Source: a virus
Virus record (IMG/VR): IMGVR_UViG_3300008113_000014
Location: 44,864-108,863 of that record
DNA: 64,000 nt
Reading direction: 5' to 3' (one strand)
Positions 25,259-31,853 of this stretch are shown one piece after another. The stretch's first letter is position 1; each line of letters opens with the position of its first letter. A program made the translations under genes and the position numbers. The notes below the pieces were generated by a model, which did no database searches, had not been told where the DNA came from, and saw only the letters and a program-made list of their open reading frames with translations.

Positions 25259-25273
25259 GCCTCGGGGAGCTGT

Positions 25274-25289
25274 GTGATGAGTATCACAA
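25274..25289. promoter_or_regulatory. TGTGA-N6-TCACA palindrome (site d, perfect)
   Basis: TGTGA-TGAGTA-TCACA, 55 bp upstream of the next TGTCAG promoter. Confidence 0.6.
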
Positions 25290-25319
25290 AAAATAATTCT
25301 ACGACACGCCCGAAAAGGT

Positions 25320-25349
25320 CCCCAATTTGTCAGTGGTACCTGCTAGAAT
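25320..25349 (+). promoter_or_regulatory. TGTCAG-N10 promoter 2
   Basis: TGTCAG at 25328-25333, 10 bp, TAGAAT with an extended -10 TGC. No recognisable -35 box at the 18-bp position. Confidence 0.75.
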
Positions 25350-25384
25350 TGCTAGTATAAACAAAAAGAAAGGTCGTTAAATAA

Positions 25385-25480
25385 ATGACACTAGATGAAT
25401 ACAAGGCGCTTGTAGAAGCGCAACGCAAGGCAAGCACCTTGCAAGCCATGTCCCTACTAAAGAAAGGCTCAGACAAATGA
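25385..25480 (+). CDS. 31-aa small protein
   Basis: Helical MTLDEYKALVEAQRKASTLQ peptide; GAAAGG ribosome site; ATGA overlap with the next gene. Unknown. Confidence 0.5.
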   Translation: MTLDEYKALVEAQRKASTLQAMSLLKKGSDK

Positions 25481-25623
25481 GCACTTTTGATAGAATACTA
25501 AAAGAGCAACAAGAAAAAAGAATTGCTCAATCAATAAAAGATAAAGCGGTTATTGAAGCCATGTTCTCCAATAACAATCGCCCCCTTAACAATAATCATG
25601 AATTAAAGAAAGTAGAAAACTAA
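25477..25623 (+). CDS. 48-aa small protein, paralogue of 23638-23784
   Basis: Shares RILKEQQEKR, IEAMFSNNNRPLNNNH with the minus-strand copy at 23.7 kb. A basic helix followed by the conserved motif suggests a protein- or nucleic-acid-binding peptide. Confidence 0.7.
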   Translation: MSTFDRILKEQQEKRIAQSIKDKAVIEAMFSNNNRPLNNNHELKKVEN

Positions 25624-25796
25624 TGAAAACTAATTTTGAGATTTCTCAACAGATAAACACTCTTGCTAAAAAGCACTATGGAGACATGGACTTAGCATGG
25701 TCATGGGGTTGCGCCCAAGCACTACTAACTACACCACAGTTAGAGTTAATTCTAGGAATACTATTAGAGAAGGAGCCAGATAATGCCAGTATTTAA
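25623..25796 (+). CDS. 57-aa protein
   Basis: Starts on the A of the previous stop. Helical: ISQQINTLAKKHYGDMDLAW, then SWGCAQALLTTPQLELILG. Overlaps the next gene by 14 bases in another frame. Unknown family. Confidence 0.55.
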   Translation: MKTNFEISQQINTLAKKHYGDMDLAWSWGCAQALLTTPQLELILGILLEKEPDNASI

Positions 25797-25920
25797 TTTT
25801 GACATTTCTGTTACCATTGAGGACGATAATTTTGAGTCTGCTTTATCATGGTTAAAAGTTATTCCATTGGAACGACTTGATTTTATTGTTGTTGATTATA
25901 CAGAATTGGAGTTAGACTAA
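25783..25920 (+). CDS. 45-aa small protein, paralogue of 24934-25071
   Basis: MPVFNFDISVTIEDDNFESA-LSWLKVIPLERLDF. AAGGAG precedes it inside the upstream gene. See the paralogue for the shared motifs. Confidence 0.65.
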   Translation: MPVFNFDISVTIEDDNFESALSWLKVIPLERLDFIVVDYTELELD

Positions 25921-25985
25921 TGCTGGTTGTTTTAATTGCTATCACTTCATTTGCTTTTGTAATTTGGATGCATAACGGAGCATAA
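25920..25985 (+). CDS. 21-aa membrane peptide
   Basis: MLVVLIAITSFAFVIWMHNG, a single hydrophobic helix, started at the overlapping TAATG. Such tiny membrane peptides recur at 29540 in this region. Confidence 0.4.
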   Translation: MLVVLIAITSFAFVIWMHNGA

Positions 25986-25994
25986 TAAAAAAAG

Positions 25995-26022
25995 ATCACA
26001 GAACTAAAAAGCTGTGATTTTT
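25995..26022 (+). terminator. Intrinsic terminator
   Basis: ATCACAG/CTGTGAT stem (25995-26001, 26012-26018) followed by TTTT. Confidence 0.8.
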
Positions 26023-26031
26023 GCTCGGGCG

Positions 26032-26052
26032 TTTTCCACAGGCTGTGTATAA
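26032..26052. other. Pair of DnaA-box-like sites
   Basis: TTTTCCACA and TGTGTATAA face each other across 3 bp; each differs by one base from the consensus TTATCCACA or its complement. Confidence 0.35.
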
Positions 26053-26056
26053 CTTA

Positions 26057-26072
26057 TGTGTTTAAGGTCACA
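26057..26072. promoter_or_regulatory. TGTGA-N6-TCACA-type palindrome (site l, one mismatch)
   Basis: TGTGT-TTAAGG-TCACA. Confidence 0.45.
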
Positions 26073-26103
26073 CAAAATCTTTCCCATTTTACGGCGTGTC
26101 GTT

Positions 26104-26132
26104 TTGACTTCCTGAAACTTATCTGGTATCCT
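26104..26132 (+). promoter_or_regulatory. Sigma70-like promoter upstream of repeats
   Basis: TTGACT, 17-bp spacer, TATCCT. No gene starts before 26285, so it would give a leader of about 145 nt containing the direct repeats. Confidence 0.45.
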
Positions 26133-26166
26133 TGTAGGTATAACAATTAAATAAAGATAAATCAGG

Positions 26167-26222
26167 CAGTGAGCCTAGCAAATAAATGTGACGAGTATCA
26201 CAGTGAGCCTAGCGAATAAATG
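26167..26222. repeat. 22-bp direct repeat flanking a palindrome
   Basis: CAGTGAGCCTAGCAAATAAA (26167 on) recurs at 26201 with one change; the perfect palindrome TGTGA-CGAGTA-TCACA (26187-26202) bridges the two copies. The copies end in ATG but have no open frame. Confidence 0.7.
26187..26202. promoter_or_regulatory. TGTGA-N6-TCACA palindrome (site e, perfect)
   Basis: TGTGA-CGAGTA-TCACA between two direct repeats, 29 bp upstream of TGTCAG promoter 3. Confidence 0.6.
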
Positions 26223-26252
26223 CCAAGATTTGTCAGCCCCCCGTGATAGGAT
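26223..26252 (+). promoter_or_regulatory. TGTCAG-N10 promoter 3
   Basis: TGTCAG at 26231-26236, 10 bp, TAGGAT. Confidence 0.75.
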
Positions 26253-26284
26253 AGTCTTATCACTTAAAGAAAGGAAGTCTATAA

Positions 26285-26482
26285 ATGACTTACACTATAA
26301 CACTAGAAACCTTTAATGGTTCTACTAAAAAAATCAACCTTGCCTCTAAGGGTGCGGTTGCTCAATTCGTATCACAATACCCAACACAATTACCTGTTGG
26401 CGTATCTGTAAAAATCGCTTGCGATACTCTTGGAATAAGTGGCACACTTCGTGGCACTTCTACACTAACAAAAACAAACTAA
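26285..26482 (+). CDS. 65-aa beta-rich protein
   Basis: MTYTITLETFNGSTKKINLAS..., Ser/Thr-rich with alternating hydrophobics; no charged helix. AAAGGAAG ribosome site. First of four genes ending before the pseudoknot at 27058. Confidence 0.6.
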   Translation: MTYTITLETFNGSTKKINLASKGAVAQFVSQYPTQLPVGVSVKIACDTLGISGTLRGTSTLTKTN

Positions 26483-26501
26483 AGAATAGGAAATAAAATA
26501 A

Positions 26502-26705
26502 ATGAAAATTGAACACAATCTAAAATTCGTAACTGAATTTGCAGAGGGCCACCCTGTAACTGCAACAGTAATGGCACTTGATGAAAGCACTCGTATCCTT
26601 ATGCTAGAGTCAATGCTAAAAGATTTGGTAGGCTCTCGCCTGCAACCTATCCTTGATGAAATAAATGCTGGTGGGTCCTATGCAATTCTAAAGGTGGCCG
26701 AATAA
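26502..26705 (+). CDS. 67-aa protein
   Basis: MKIEHNLKFVTEFAEGHPVTA..., an N-terminal strand pair then a helix (DESTRILMLESMLKDLVG). Its stop overlaps the next start (TAATG). Unknown. Confidence 0.6.
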   Translation: MKIEHNLKFVTEFAEGHPVTATVMALDESTRILMLESMLKDLVGSRLQPILDEINAGGSYAILKVAE

Positions 26706-26905
26706 TGATGACTCGTAAAGACTATGTAAAAGTTGCCGAAATTCTTAGCAACTATTTTGCTACATCTGTTTTTGATGAACAAGGAGAAATTTTATTTGCT
26801 GATTTGGTAGATGAATTTTCTCTAATGTTTGAAACTGATAACCCAAGATTTGACTCTGACAGATTTGCTATTGCTTGCTATAAAGAATTGGAGATGTCAA
26901 ATTGA
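26705..26905 (+). CDS. 66-aa acidic protein
   Basis: MMTRKDYVKVAEILSNYFATS...EFSLMFETDNPRFDSDRFAIACYKEL. This pattern of a short helical protein with a FDxxRFxxAC end is frequent in actinophage early regions. Unknown function. Confidence 0.6.
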   Translation: MMTRKDYVKVAEILSNYFATSVFDEQGEILFADLVDEFSLMFETDNPRFDSDRFAIACYKELEMSN

Positions 26906-27051
26906 TTTTAGATACTGGAACACTAATCGCAATCGTAATTGCACTTGGCGGATCTTTAACAGTTATGTGTTTATTTTGGAAACAAAATATTGCACAACAA
27001 AAAGAAATTCGCAGATTACAAATTTTATTGCGAACTGAGCGACTAAAATAA
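26902..27051 (+). CDS. 49-aa membrane protein (TTG start)
   Basis: TTG overlaps the preceding TGA. One membrane helix (LIAIVIALGGSLTVMCLFW) followed by a basic coiled tail (QKEIRRLQILLRTERLK). Likely a host-membrane-targeted early protein. Confidence 0.55.
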   Translation: MILDTGTLIAIVIALGGSLTVMCLFWKQNIAQQKEIRRLQILLRTERLK

Positions 27052-27057
27052 AATAAA

Positions 27058-27087
27058 AGACCTGAGCATGTCTGTGCAAAACTGCTT
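27058..27087 (+). ncRNA. CTGAGCA pseudoknot element 1
   Basis: AGAC-CTGAGCAT-GTCT, then GTGC and AAAACTGCTT. Stem AGAC/GTCT; loop GAGCA can pair with TGCTT (one G-T pair). A GCTCGGGGG-TTTTT run 22 nt downstream could compete for the same loop. Confidence 0.65.
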
Positions 27088-27117
27088 GATCCTTTTAAAT
27101 AAAAAAAGCTCGGGGGT

Positions 27118-27141
27118 TTTTCCACAGGCCTTTGTGGATAA
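27118..27141. other. Facing DnaA boxes
   Basis: TTTTCCACA and a perfect TGTGGATAA (complement of TTATCCACA) separated by 6 bp. Confidence 0.45.
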
Positions 27142-27152
27142 CTTTACGTGGT

Positions 27153-27168
27153 TGTGATTTTTCTCACA
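27153..27168. promoter_or_regulatory. TGTGA-N6-TCACA palindrome (site f, perfect)
   Basis: TGTGA-TTTTTC-TCACA, in the 273-bp control gap 27052-27324. Confidence 0.6.
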
Positions 27169-27262
27169 TTTGTTGAGCGTCTCATTATTTAAGACTACTC
27201 ACTAGTAGGTTGATAAATTATGATTAACAGGATAGACTTACATAGTAAGAAAAAATAAATAA

Positions 27263-27292
27263 CCGAAATTTGTCAGACCCTAGTGGTAGGAT
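27263..27292 (+). promoter_or_regulatory. TGTCAG-N10 promoter 4
   Basis: TGTCAG at 27271-27276, 10 bp, TAGGAT. Confidence 0.75.
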
Positions 27293-27324
27293 AAATAAAT
27301 AACAACAAAGAAAGAGGTTGGCAA

Positions 27325-27537
27325 ATGTCAGCAAATGTCTATTCAATAGAAAACCTACTTGTAGGAAAAACTTATCACTCACGCACTTTAACAGGCGAAA
27401 TCATAGATGCAGAAAAGTCTGATGTCTTTTATGGCTCAGGCTTAGAAAGTTATCGTGTTCAGGTTCGCCCACACTATCCTTCAGTATTTAATCTAAAGGA
27501 CACTTATCGTATTCTATCAGTAAAGGTTGGAGAATAA
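27325..27537 (+). CDS. 70-aa beta-rich protein
   Basis: MSANVYSIENLLVGKTYHSRTLTGEI...YRVQVRPHYPS...YRILSVKVGE: alternating strands as in small SH3-like barrels. AGAGG ribosome site. First gene of a six-gene operon. Unknown function. Confidence 0.6.
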   Translation: MSANVYSIENLLVGKTYHSRTLTGEIIDAEKSDVFYGSGLESYRVQVRPHYPSVFNLKDTYRILSVKVGE

Positions 27538-27541
27538 ATAA

Positions 27542-27733
27542 ATGGGAAACTTACTAGACTTTTTGGTTGATTGTGTTGATTGCCATGATGAGGGTGTCCT
27601 CTTTTTTGGTAATGGTGGCGAGGAATACGACTCAGAATTTTGCGATTGCGCTAAAGGCGTGTCGCTTGAAAATGAATACTGTGCATGGTATGCTGAAAGT
27701 ATCATGAACGAAAACTATAAGGAGAATAACTAA
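27542..27733 (+). CDS. 63-aa zinc-binding-like protein
   Basis: CVDCHDEG and CDC about 25 residues later, plus a further Cys, suggest a zinc ribbon with acidic surface. TAATG coupling to the next gene. Confidence 0.6.
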   Translation: MGNLLDFLVDCVDCHDEGVLFFGNGGEEYDSEFCDCAKGVSLENEYCAWYAESIMNENYKENN

Positions 27734-27951
27734 TGAACGAATACCTATACTCAGTTACTTGTACCTATGACTCAGATACCTCCACCACTTGGGTAGGGCG
27801 TTATAGTGACGCTTTATCTGCCGTTGAAAGTTATCAAAAGTTTATTGACCATGGACTTGCTAAAGAATACTCAACAATTAACTTGTCTGAACCTTCAGGC
27901 AAGATGCACACAAAAACTTTCTACAAAACAGGATTGGTGGTAACACGATAA
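27733..27951 (+). CDS. 72-aa protein
   Basis: Begins with strands YLYSVTCTYDSDTSTTWVGRY, a helix SALSAVESYQKF-like and ends with strands; resembles the small phage proteins that carry a beta-alpha-beta fold. Overlaps both neighbours by 1 base. Confidence 0.6.
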   Translation: MNEYLYSVTCTYDSDTSTTWVGRYSDALSAVESYQKFIDHGLAKEYSTINLSEPSGKMHTKTFYKTGLVVTR

Positions 27952-28274
27952 TGGGACACAATACAGCGATTGACTTAGCAGAAAACATTGACATAAGCCT
28001 TGAACAGGCTATCGGTTATCACTTACAGGGTAATCACTACCCACCCGTACCGCTAAGCATGGTTCAGCCTTGCATTGAGGCGTTAGACGCTGCACGAGAA
28101 ATGGACGCCATGCGCCAGATTGAAATGCCTGAAGGCATAACCTATAAGGGCAAAACTCATGCACCAGCATGGGCTATCATTGAACAACACCACTTGGACG
28201 CTTGGTTGCCACAAGATGAGGCAGACTATTGGGAAGAAGATGCAGGCTATGAATCAGGATTAGGTTTAGAATAA
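27951..28274 (+). CDS. Conserved actinophage-type protein, 107 aa
   Basis: LEQAIGYHLQGNHYPPVP followed by MVQPCIEALDAA is a pattern I recognise in many actinobacteriophage hypothetical proteins, with an acidic C-terminus. No function is known to me. Its presence supports an actinobacterial host. Confidence 0.7.
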   Translation: MGHNTAIDLAENIDISLEQAIGYHLQGNHYPPVPLSMVQPCIEALDAAREMDAMRQIEMPEGITYKGKTHAPAWAIIEQHHLDAWLPQDEADYWEEDAGYESGLGLE

Positions 28275-28352
28275 ATGAGTACTTTTTTTATTCCACACTC
28301 AAAGTATTGCGATTGCCCAGAGTGTTTAGACATGGAGGAACAGAATAAATGA
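28275..28352 (+). CDS. 25-aa zinc-knuckle peptide
   Basis: HSKYCDCPECLDM gives C.C..C plus His, enough for one zinc. ATG directly follows the previous stop; ATGA overlap with the next gene. Confidence 0.45.
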   Translation: MSTFFIPHSKYCDCPECLDMEEQNK

Positions 28353-28582
28353 GTGCTACAATTATTGACATGGAACTTGTAAAAGCTGATTCTCTAACTG
28401 TTGATGCGTTAGAACTTGGCGATCTAATTGGTTATGGTGATGAGATTGTTGAAGTAACTTTTATTGAATGTGATTCAACGGGAGATAACTATGACATTCA
28501 AATTGTAAATGATTTTGGTGAAAAAGAAATTGTTCAGTTTGCATTTGATGAAGAAGTTGATTGGTACGTTTATTTAGATTGA
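28349..28582 (+). CDS. 77-aa acidic beta protein
   Basis: Very acidic (EEVDWYVYLD end) with strands VKADSLTVDALELGDLIGY... and IVEVTFIECDS; looks like a DNA-mimic-sized small barrel or a beta-hairpin protein. Unknown family. Confidence 0.6.
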   Translation: MSATIIDMELVKADSLTVDALELGDLIGYGDEIVEVTFIECDSTGDNYDIQIVNDFGEKEIVQFAFDEEVDWYVYLD

Positions 28583-28601
28583 AAAACGCCCGAGGGGGCC
28601 C

Positions 28602-28617
28602 TGTGAGATTCATCACA
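28602..28617. promoter_or_regulatory. TGTGA-N6-TCACA palindrome (site g, perfect)
   Basis: TGTGA-GATTCA-TCACA directly upstream of a leaderless promoter. Confidence 0.6.
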
Positions 28618-28627
28618 TTTACGAGAT

Positions 28628-28656
28628 TTGATATTTTTCCCCATATCTGGTAAAAT
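28628..28656 (+). promoter_or_regulatory. Promoter of leaderless gene 28663
   Basis: TTGATA, 17-bp spacer, TAAAAT ending 6 nt before the ATG. Confidence 0.7.
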
Positions 28657-28662
28657 TATTAC

Positions 28663-28803
28663 ATGAAGAAAAATGCTGAGGAATTAAGACGCCTAATGGA
28701 ATTACGGCGATCTAATGCAGCCTCCGCTGTTCCAAATAAAAAAAAGTATGATAGAAAAAAATGTCAGTCCCTTATGCTAAAATTAAAGAAAGAAAGCGAG
28801 TAG
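28663..28803 (+). CDS. 46-aa basic peptide, leaderless
   Basis: Highly basic (ELRRLMELRRSNAAS, KKKYDRKKCQSL, LKLKKESE), likely nucleic-acid-binding. The -10 box lies 6 nt upstream of ATG. Its 3-prime half contains the TGTCAG promoter of the next gene, so the coding and control sequences overlap. Confidence 0.55.
   Translation: MKKNAEELRRLMELRRSNAASAVPNKKKYDRKKCQSLMLKLKKESE
28754..28783 (+). promoter_or_regulatory. TGTCAG-N10 promoter 5
   Basis: TGTCAG at 28762-28767, 10 bp, TAAAAT with TGC extension; lies inside the preceding small gene. Confidence 0.75.
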
Positions 28804-28808
28804 CCACC

Positions 28809-29531
28809 ATGTCAAAATTACTTAGAAGCAAAGATAGGAAAGTAGCAAATGCAGTTACACCAAATGGAAAACAAGCAAGTATCGCCAACACTTTCGGATT
28901 ACCCGCAGGCAAGGCTTATTCATGTCCTGGAGCGACTAGCGTATGCGAGAGTGTTTGTTATGCTGGCAAGCTTGAAAAAGTATTCCCAACAGTAAAGAAA
29001 AACTTATTGCACAATTGGGAATTAGTTAAAGACGCAGACCATGACACTATTGAAGCATTGCTTGAAGACATGATTAGTGAGTTTATTGCAGACTGCAAAA
29101 AGAAAGACGCACCCATGCTATTCCGTATCCACTGGGACGGGGATTTCTTTAATGACACTTACACATTCGCATGGAAGCATGTCATTCTTAATCATCCTGA
29201 AATTCAATTCTGGGTTTATACAAGAGTTAAGTCTGCAGCGGTAATGCTTAAGGACATTGATAATCTATCTTTATACTATTCTACAGATAGTGAGAATAAG
29301 TCTATTGGCGTTACCCTGAAAAAAGATCATGGTATTCGTCTTGCATACCTTGCTAAGAATTTCTTAGTAGGACAAGCAGACATGAAAGAGATGATAGGCA
29401 AGGTAGGGGCTAAGTGTCCTGAGAATAAAAAGGCTATCCCACTTATCTCAACAAATGGTTCGGCTTGCGTTTCTTGCTCATTGTGTGTATACTCAAAGAG
29501 TGACATAGTATTTTCATCAAGTAAAAAGTAA
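28809..29531 (+). CDS. Gene product 88 (GP88)-family phage protein
   Basis: 240 aa from ATG 28809; a longer frame starting at 28761 is an artefact of the promoter motif. Signature CPGATSVCESVCYAGK, then FPTVKKNLLHNWEL, LFRIHWDGDFF, VYTRVKSAAV and a C-terminal ACVSCSLC cluster match the mycobacteriophage GP88 family. Cysteine groups suggest a metal- or Fe-S-containing enzyme, and the HWDGDFFN/TDSENKSIG layout is radical-SAM-like in order, but the activity is unknown. Followed by a tiny membrane gene. Confidence 0.8.
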   Translation: MSKLLRSKDRKVANAVTPNGKQASIANTFGLPAGKAYSCPGATSVCESVCYAGKLEKVFPTVKKNLLHNWELVKDADHDTIEALLEDMISEFIADCKKKDAPMLFRIHWDGDFFNDTYTFAWKHVILNHPEIQFWVYTRVKSAAVMLKDIDNLSLYYSTDSENKSIGVTLKKDHGIRLAYLAKNFLVGQADMKEMIGKVGAKCPENKKAIPLISTNGSACVSCSLCVYSKSDIVFSSSKK

Positions 29532-29539
29532 GGAGATAA

Positions 29540-29599
29540 ATGGAAAGCCTATTTATCCTATTAGTAATGGGGTTATTAGTGTTTATGATTTACCAATAA
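29540..29599 (+). CDS. 19-aa membrane peptide
   Basis: MESLFILLVMGLLVFMIYQ preceded by AAGGAG at good spacing. Its stop overlaps palindrome h. Confidence 0.4.
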   Translation: MESLFILLVMGLLVFMIYQ

Positions 29600-29614
29600 G
29601 TGACTTACATCACA
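29599..29614. promoter_or_regulatory. TGTGA-N6-TCACA-type palindrome (site h, one mismatch)
   Basis: AGTGA-CTTACA-TCACA. Confidence 0.5.
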
Positions 29615-29655
29615 CCCGTAAGCGTCTCAAATAGTGAGAAATACAAGAAATGGAG

Positions 29656-29685
29656 TTGAAAAATGTCAGTAGGAAATGTTATACT
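29656..29685 (+). promoter_or_regulatory. TGTCAG-N10 promoter 6
   Basis: TTGAAA, 18-bp spacer, TATACT; TGTCAG at 29664-29669, 10 bp from -10. It creates a false ATG 57 bp upstream of the real start. Confidence 0.75.
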
Positions 29686-29719
29686 TAATACATACAACAA
29701 ACTAAAAAGGAGAAACAAC

Positions 29720-29884
29720 ATGACAGTAGCAAATACATACAAGGTAGGCGACCTCTACACATCACAGAAGTCAAAGGTAACAGGAACAATTCTTGAAATC
29801 TCACCTACTGCAAAGGACACAGTTCGTGTTAAGTTAGATGTTAATGGTAACACACGCTGGACAACATGGAAAGCGCAATCGTAA
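29720..29884 (+). CDS. 54-aa SH3-like protein
   Basis: Start set by AAGGAG before ATG 29720. VANTYKVGDLYTSQKSKVTG...VRVKLDVNGNTRWTTWKA is five alternating strands, like a small SH3/KOW-type barrel. Followed by pseudoknot element 2. Confidence 0.65.
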   Translation: MTVANTYKVGDLYTSQKSKVTGTILEISPTAKDTVRVKLDVNGNTRWTTWKAQS

Positions 29885-29911
29885 TCTAACAAGCCAGTTA
29901 GATAGTAACTC

Positions 29912-29940
29912 AGACCTGAGCAAGTCTGCTAAAACTGCTC
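29912..29940 (+). ncRNA. CTGAGCA pseudoknot element 2
   Basis: AGAC-CTGAGCAA-GTCT, GCT, AAAACTGCTC. Loop GAGCA pairs perfectly with TGCTC. Confidence 0.7.
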
Positions 29941-29970
29941 ACACAAAATGTCAGACCTAACCCCTATACT
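29941..29970 (+). promoter_or_regulatory. TGTCAG-N10 promoter 7
   Basis: TGTCAG at 29949-29954, 10 bp, TATACT; begins directly after pseudoknot 2. Confidence 0.75.
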
Positions 29971-30003
29971 ATAAATAAACCACCAAAGAAAAGAGAAAAA
30001 CAC

Positions 30004-30426
30004 ATGGCACGACAAAAAGCAATCTCAGTAAAGATAGCAACACCAAAAGTAATCAAGGCACTAGAAACTGCACTAGCAAAGTTAGAAGCAGACTACGCAT
30101 CACAAGAAGCAAACGAGGCTAAGTATGAAAAGACTCGTAAGGCTTGGCTAAAAGAAATGCAAGACTACGCTATTGCTAACATCAAGAAGGCAGAGAACTT
30201 TCGCACCAACTATCGTTCATGGTCAAATAATCTTAACATTGACTTTGACTTAACAGTTAGCGAAAAGGATTTGCCTAAAGAGCCTGAGAAGGACTTTGAG
30301 ACAATTCATGTTCATAGTTATCGTGAGCAGAAAGAGGAAATCTCTAACGCAATTCGTATTCTAAAGATGACAGATGAGGAAACAGTTTCCACATCAACTT
30401 ATCAAGCGGTTGCTCGTTATCTGTAA
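30004..30426 (+). CDS. 140-aa helical protein
   Basis: Long charged helices (VIKALETALAKLEADYASQEA, KYEKTRKAWLKEMQDYA) with a short central loop, probably coiled coil. AAGAAAAGAGAAA upstream acts as ribosome site. No family recognised. Followed by two pseudoknot copies. Confidence 0.7.
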   Translation: MARQKAISVKIATPKVIKALETALAKLEADYASQEANEAKYEKTRKAWLKEMQDYAIANIKKAENFRTNYRSWSNNLNIDFDLTVSEKDLPKEPEKDFETIHVHSYREQKEEISNAIRILKMTDEETVSTSTYQAVARYL

Positions 30427-30462
30427 ATAATTTGGGGGGCAACTTAAAGTCCTAAACCCAAA

Positions 30463-30489
30463 CAACCTAAGCAAGTTGCAAAACTGCTT
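30463..30489 (+). ncRNA. CTGAGCA pseudoknot element 3 (compensatory variant)
   Basis: CAAC-CTAAGCAA-GTTG, C, AAAACTGCTT. Here the loop G is changed to A (AAGCA), matching TGCTT, a compensatory change. A CTGCC/GGCAG hairpin follows at 30501-30523. Confidence 0.7.
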
Positions 30490-30525
30490 CACTAAAGTTA
30501 CTGCCAGTGCTATAGCGAGGCAGAC

Positions 30526-30554
30526 GTTCCTGAGCATGAATTGAAAAGGCTCAC
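30526..30554 (+). ncRNA. CTGAGCA pseudoknot element 4 (divergent)
   Basis: GTTC-CTGAGCAT-GAAT, TG, AAAAGGCTCA, then CTTTTTG. TGAGC pairs with GCTCA. The most divergent copy; its T-run makes it also resemble a terminator. Confidence 0.5.
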
Positions 30555-30572
30555 TTTTTGCCCCCGAGCTCA

Positions 30573-30588
30573 TGTGAATTTGATCACA
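30573..30588. promoter_or_regulatory. TGTGA-N6-TCACA palindrome (site i, perfect)
   Basis: TGTGA-ATTTGA-TCACA. Confidence 0.6.
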
Positions 30589-30626
30589 CCCTTTACGTAC
30601 CACCATTTAAGATCCCTGGATTTACG

Positions 30627-30656
30627 ATTGGCATTTGTCAGTCCAACCTGCTAGAA
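30627..30656 (+). promoter_or_regulatory. TGTCAG-N10 promoter 8
   Basis: TTGGCA, 18-bp spacer, TAGAAT with TGC; TGTCAG at 30635-30640. Confidence 0.78.
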
Positions 30657-30696
30657 TTATATTAATATCAGAACAACAGAAAGAAGGAAGCCCCCA

Positions 30697-31194
30697 ATGG
30701 GACTAGACATGTACCTAAGTGCTAGAAAGCATTTTGAAAAAATCAACTGGCAAACACTACAGGCTAATGATGAATTATCTTACAATTCACCTGAAGCCGT
30801 ATATCCTAAGTTCAATGACCTAATGGCATTGACACAACTCACAAATGTTGCAACAGATATTTATGGAGCAGAAGTAACAGTTACTTGTGCCTACTGGCGC
30901 AAGGCTAATCAGATACACGCTTGGTTCGTAAAGAATGTTCAACATGATGTTGATAACTGCGGAGACTACTATGTCTCACAAGATAAACTAATAGAATTGC
31001 TTGCACTATGTAAGCATGCCCTAGCAACAAAAGACCCTAGCCTATTCCCACCACAAGCAGGGTTTTTCTTTGGTGGTACAGATATTGATGAATGGTATTG
31101 GCGTGACCTTACTGATACTATTAGTCAATTAGAGCGTATCTTTGCGCTACCAGAAATTGATAAGTTATCATTTTTTTATTCATCATCTTGGTAA
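30697..31194 (+). CDS. Conserved phage protein (MGLDMYL family)
   Basis: 165 aa. MGLDMYLSARK, YWRKANQIHAWFVKNVQ, DNCGDYYVS and AGFFFGGTDIDEWYW are hallmarks of a widespread phage/bacterial hypothetical family. No enzymatic motif is known to me. GAAAGAAGG ribosome site. Expressed from its own promoter. Confidence 0.75.
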   Translation: MGLDMYLSARKHFEKINWQTLQANDELSYNSPEAVYPKFNDLMALTQLTNVATDIYGAEVTVTCAYWRKANQIHAWFVKNVQHDVDNCGDYYVSQDKLIELLALCKHALATKDPSLFPPQAGFFFGGTDIDEWYWRDLTDTISQLERIFALPEIDKLSFFYSSSW

Positions 31195-31224
31195 TTGACA
31201 TTTGTCAGTGCCATACCCTATAAT
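31195..31224 (+). promoter_or_regulatory. TGTCAG-N10 promoter 9 (best match)
   Basis: Consensus TTGACA, 18-bp spacer, TATAAT; TGTCAG at 31203-31208. TTGACATTTGTCAG contains the palindrome TGACA-TT-TGTCA over the -35 region. Confidence 0.85.
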
Positions 31225-31258
31225 TAAACTAACCAACAAACAGAAAGAGGTAGCCCTC

Positions 31259-31696
31259 ATGGACCAGCAACAAATTCCACCAGTAGTAAAAACAGATAAT
31301 CACTACATGACACGAGAGTTTTTAGAAACTACTCTTGTACAAAACAAAACACGGATAGATGAATTAGAAAAGCATATCCAAGTCGTAACACAACGCTCAT
31401 ACGGCGAGGCTGCAGAGCGCAACCGTATGCGTACTGAAATGCAAGAGTGGACTTTTGAAGCAATTGAAGCAGGCACACTCAATGAGTCAGAAGGACAAGA
31501 AATTGCTGACATCTGTGGCTTTGAACTTACAAAAGAATTTGAAGTTGAAGTTACAGTTATGTATTCAGTTACAGTGAATGCACGAAATGAAGAAGAAGCA
31601 CAAAATGCAATTCACGATATTGATTTTGATACTGTAGATTACAATTCAGATTCAATTCAATACCTATCATCTTCAATTGATAGAGTAGATATTTAG
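31259..31696 (+). CDS. 145-aa hypothetical protein
   Basis: ATG 31259 after GAGG; the frame from 31202 is a promoter artefact. N-terminal half helical (EFLETTLVQNKTRIDELEKHI), C-terminal half a strand-rich domain (FEVEVTVMYSVTVNARNEEEA) that resembles the beta-alpha-beta paralogues at 24.9 and 25.8 kb. Followed by pseudoknot element 5. Confidence 0.7.
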   Translation: MDQQQIPPVVKTDNHYMTREFLETTLVQNKTRIDELEKHIQVVTQRSYGEAAERNRMRTEMQEWTFEAIEAGTLNESEGQEIADICGFELTKEFEVEVTVMYSVTVNARNEEEAQNAIHDIDFDTVDYNSDSIQYLSSSIDRVDI

Positions 31697-31711
31697 TAGG
31701 GGGCTACTAAT

Positions 31712-31738
31712 GGACCTGAGCATGTCCTTAAACTGCTT
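31712..31738 (+). ncRNA. CTGAGCA pseudoknot element 5
   Basis: GGAC-CTGAGCAT-GTCC, TT, AAACTGCTT. Stem bases differ from element 1 by a compensated change (GGAC/GTCC versus AGAC/GTCT). Confidence 0.7.
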
Positions 31739-31779
31739 TATTTTTATTTATGCCGTTGCATAAAAATGCAGCTCGGGGG

Positions 31780-31795
31780 CGTGACCAAGATCACA
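31780..31795. promoter_or_regulatory. TGTGA-N6-TCACA-type palindrome (site j, one mismatch)
   Basis: CGTGA-CCAAGA-TCACA. Confidence 0.5.
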
Positions 31796-31853
31796 CTGTG
31801 TTTTACGACACATTAAAAAAATGTCCATTTTTTCCCATTTTCAACTATCCTGA

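Noticed and set aside
28761-28808. N-terminal extensions of the genes at 28809, 29720 and 31259
   Set aside because: In all three the extra ATG is part of the TGTCAG promoter motif and lies upstream of the predicted transcription start; the real starts have ribosome sites.
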